From positions 545,944,711 to 546,008,710 of the forward strand of contig NC_057861.1 in the NCBI RefSeq assembly GCF_019393635.1: 64,000 nucleotides of DNA, read 5' to 3'. The notes beneath the pieces are model-generated. The model searched no databases and was not told where the DNA came from. It worked only from the letters and a program-made list of their open reading frames with translations. Shown one piece after another: positions 62,345 to 64,000 of this stretch. A program made the position numbers and the translations under genes. Position 1 is the first letter of the stretch. Every line of letters starts with the position of its first letter. The DNA is from Dromiciops gliroides (taxonomy: Eukaryota > Chordata > Mammalia > Microbiotheria > Microbiotheriidae).

Positions 62345-62480
62345 ACAGCTACCCTGGATAGAATGTAAACTCCTTGGGGACAGGAACAGTTCCCAGTTTG
62401 GACTTTCTATCCTCAGCCCCTATCGTAGTATCTAGCACATATCGAATCCTTAATAAATGCTTGTTGATCGTTAATTGATT
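62345..62480 (+). mobile_element. L2 LINE 3' end in intron 1
   Basis: GAATGTAAACTCCTTGGGGAC, CAGCCCCTATCGTAGTATC and CCTTAATAAATGCTTGTTG. Confidence 0.78.
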
Positions 62481-64000
62481 GATTCGTGAGATTACTCTCC
62501 AAACGCATTCAAATAGTACCCAGGGCCTCCATCAGTCTTCATTGTTGTTGTTTGTTTGTTTGTTTTTAGTCTATTCGCTCTCCGCCCCCCCCATGAAGTG
62601 GGGAGCCAGGAAAAAAAATTTACTCATTTCCAAGGTTCTCCACTTTCTTGATTCTAAGTGAAACCAAACAACATGAGTATTAAGAATTAATCACTCTTCC
62701 TACTGTAGAAGAAAAAAAGAAGGCAAATTATTGTCTGACCAAGCAAACAAGAACACGTATGTAATTATTGGACACACGGACTGATTCCTGGCTGGCAAAC
62801 AGATTTTTCTCTCCTGGGCTTCCCTTGCTCCTTCCTGATGCACCCTTTGATAACTGAGTTTTCCAGTAGTAATAGGTGTCAGAGGAAGAACAGGAAACTC
62901 TAATCTCCTGTTTCTCCACAAAGTATACACACCCAGGACAGACTAATAGTGTACTAACCTCAGGATTTTCTCCCTCAGGACAGCAGGCTAGCCTCACTCA
63001 CTTCATTCCCCACCATCCTCCTTTAGCAACATCATTTCTAGAGACTGAAAGGGCAGAATGTCATCCCAAGGTGATGGCGCCAAAAACGAGCACTTGTATC
63101 TCGAGATGAGAGAATGCTGGACAGCTCAGACCTCCAGAGTCTGAATCTGAAGCTGGTTGAGGAGGCTTCAAAAGCAAGGACTTGCCCAGGCAGAAATAGG
63201 AGGTAGGGGGAACATGAACTGAAAGCACTTACAGGCACACTCACCAACCCTCCAACCAGAAGCCAGACTTGTGCCAAGAGGCTGAAAGAAACCAGATAAA
63301 AGGATGAGTTAAAATGAGGCATTTGGAGGAAAAGAAAAATTGGACATCTTCCCCTTCTCTTTACATCTTATTTTGTAGCGAGTCCTTGATGGGTGGGGAA
63401 CTCTGAAGGTGTCCTCTCTACTCTGTCTGTGTAAGACAAAGTGGAGGAAAGTAGATATGGCCAGATGGAAAAGGGGTGGCCTCAGGGAATGGGGTCGGGC
63501 ATGTGCAAATTTCATGGTCCAATGATTTTTGAAAATTGCTTGCAAGGCTGGTTCAAGGGTCATGTCTCTGTCTGAGTGAGAAAGGGGTTGTTGCTCTTGG
63601 TTGGTTTTCACACTGACTGTAGTTACGAAGCCCACAACAGATAAACAAGCAATATTTGTGGGCTCTGGAGTTATTCAACAAAAAAGGCAGGTGGTCTTTT
63701 GGAGCTGAGTGAGGGCTCCACCAGCTCCACCCATCAGCCAGGGAAGAGCCTGAAGAGGCAAGAGGCAGAGAAAAAAGTACTTAGCTCAGCATATTACTCC
63801 TATTCCTGAGAGTTTCACTGTACTACCGTCCCTCCCCCCAATTAGAGAACTCTCATTATTCTGCAGCTGACAGGAACACACAGTTAAGCTGGGTGTGAAG
63901 TAACAGACCACAGGGTTTGATGATATTGTTGAAAACTGAGATTTTAATTGAATTACTGTTCCCAGCAGTGGGCTCACCCAAAGTGTTCCAAATTAGCACA

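Larger units (their letters stand above)
61129..64000 (+). other. GPR139: GPR139 intron 1 (5' part)
   Basis: The intron begins GTAAGG at 61129 and no acceptor joined to a GPR139-like exon appears before the window ends. It contains a CpG-rich start, a CA repeat at 61861-61928, an L2 3' end at 62345-62480, a (GTTT)n stretch near 62548 and otherwise single-copy sequence. The last 100 bases (63910-63960) are AT-rich with TTTTAATTGAATTA homeodomain-type motifs. No second gene is visible inside it. Confidence 0.85.

Overview
The window is vertebrate nuclear DNA from a marsupial, most likely an Australasian (australidelphian) species. The evidence is about twenty copies of one tRNA-derived SINE of the WSINE1/WALLSI type (head GGGGCAGCTAGGTGGCGCAG, poly(A) tail, many with intact 8-19 bp target-site duplications). 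It also holds older CORE-type SINEs with a long body, SINEs that share their tail with RTE-clade LINEs, marsupial-type L1 3' ends, and a background of MIR, L2 and L3/CR1 relics. The species cannot be fixed from this alone, and family names are from memory of repeat libraries.

Only one protein-coding exon is supported: the first coding exon of GPR139 at 61008-61128 (+), inside a CpG island (about 60640-61320) and followed by a consensus splice donor. It encodes the N-terminus and most of transmembrane helix 1 of this brain-enriched class A receptor. The rest of the protein lies beyond the right edge, and 61129-64000 is intron 1. The 60 kb upstream contain no other gene that I can support.

Layout: 0-7 kb, L1 3' ends, SINEs and a diverged local repeat module. 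7-17 kb, two solo LTRs, RTE LINE sequence in antisense and SINEs. 17-27 kb, dense SINEs, a SINE split by both a solo LTR and a 207-bp copy of sequence found 3.4 kb away, an L1 with a possible 3' transduction, and a purine-rich tract. 27-34 kb, two regulatory-looking single-copy stretches, an AAAGG pentanucleotide array and L3/CR1. 34-36 kb, an L1 with the inverted structure expected of twin priming and an internal 74-bp triplication. 36-49 kb, MIR, RTE, two solo LTRs with 4-bp duplications and L3. 49-59.3 kb, L1, ancient repeats, SINEs and L2. 59.3-64 kb, mostly single-copy flank, promoter, exon 1 and intron 1 of GPR139.

No undescribed gene system is visible. The most informative signals are structural: the templated-looking 207-bp duplication, nested solo LTRs with clean target duplications, the twin-primed L1, the L1 tail matching an LTR poly(A) region, and an RFX X-box beside a CTCF-like motif.
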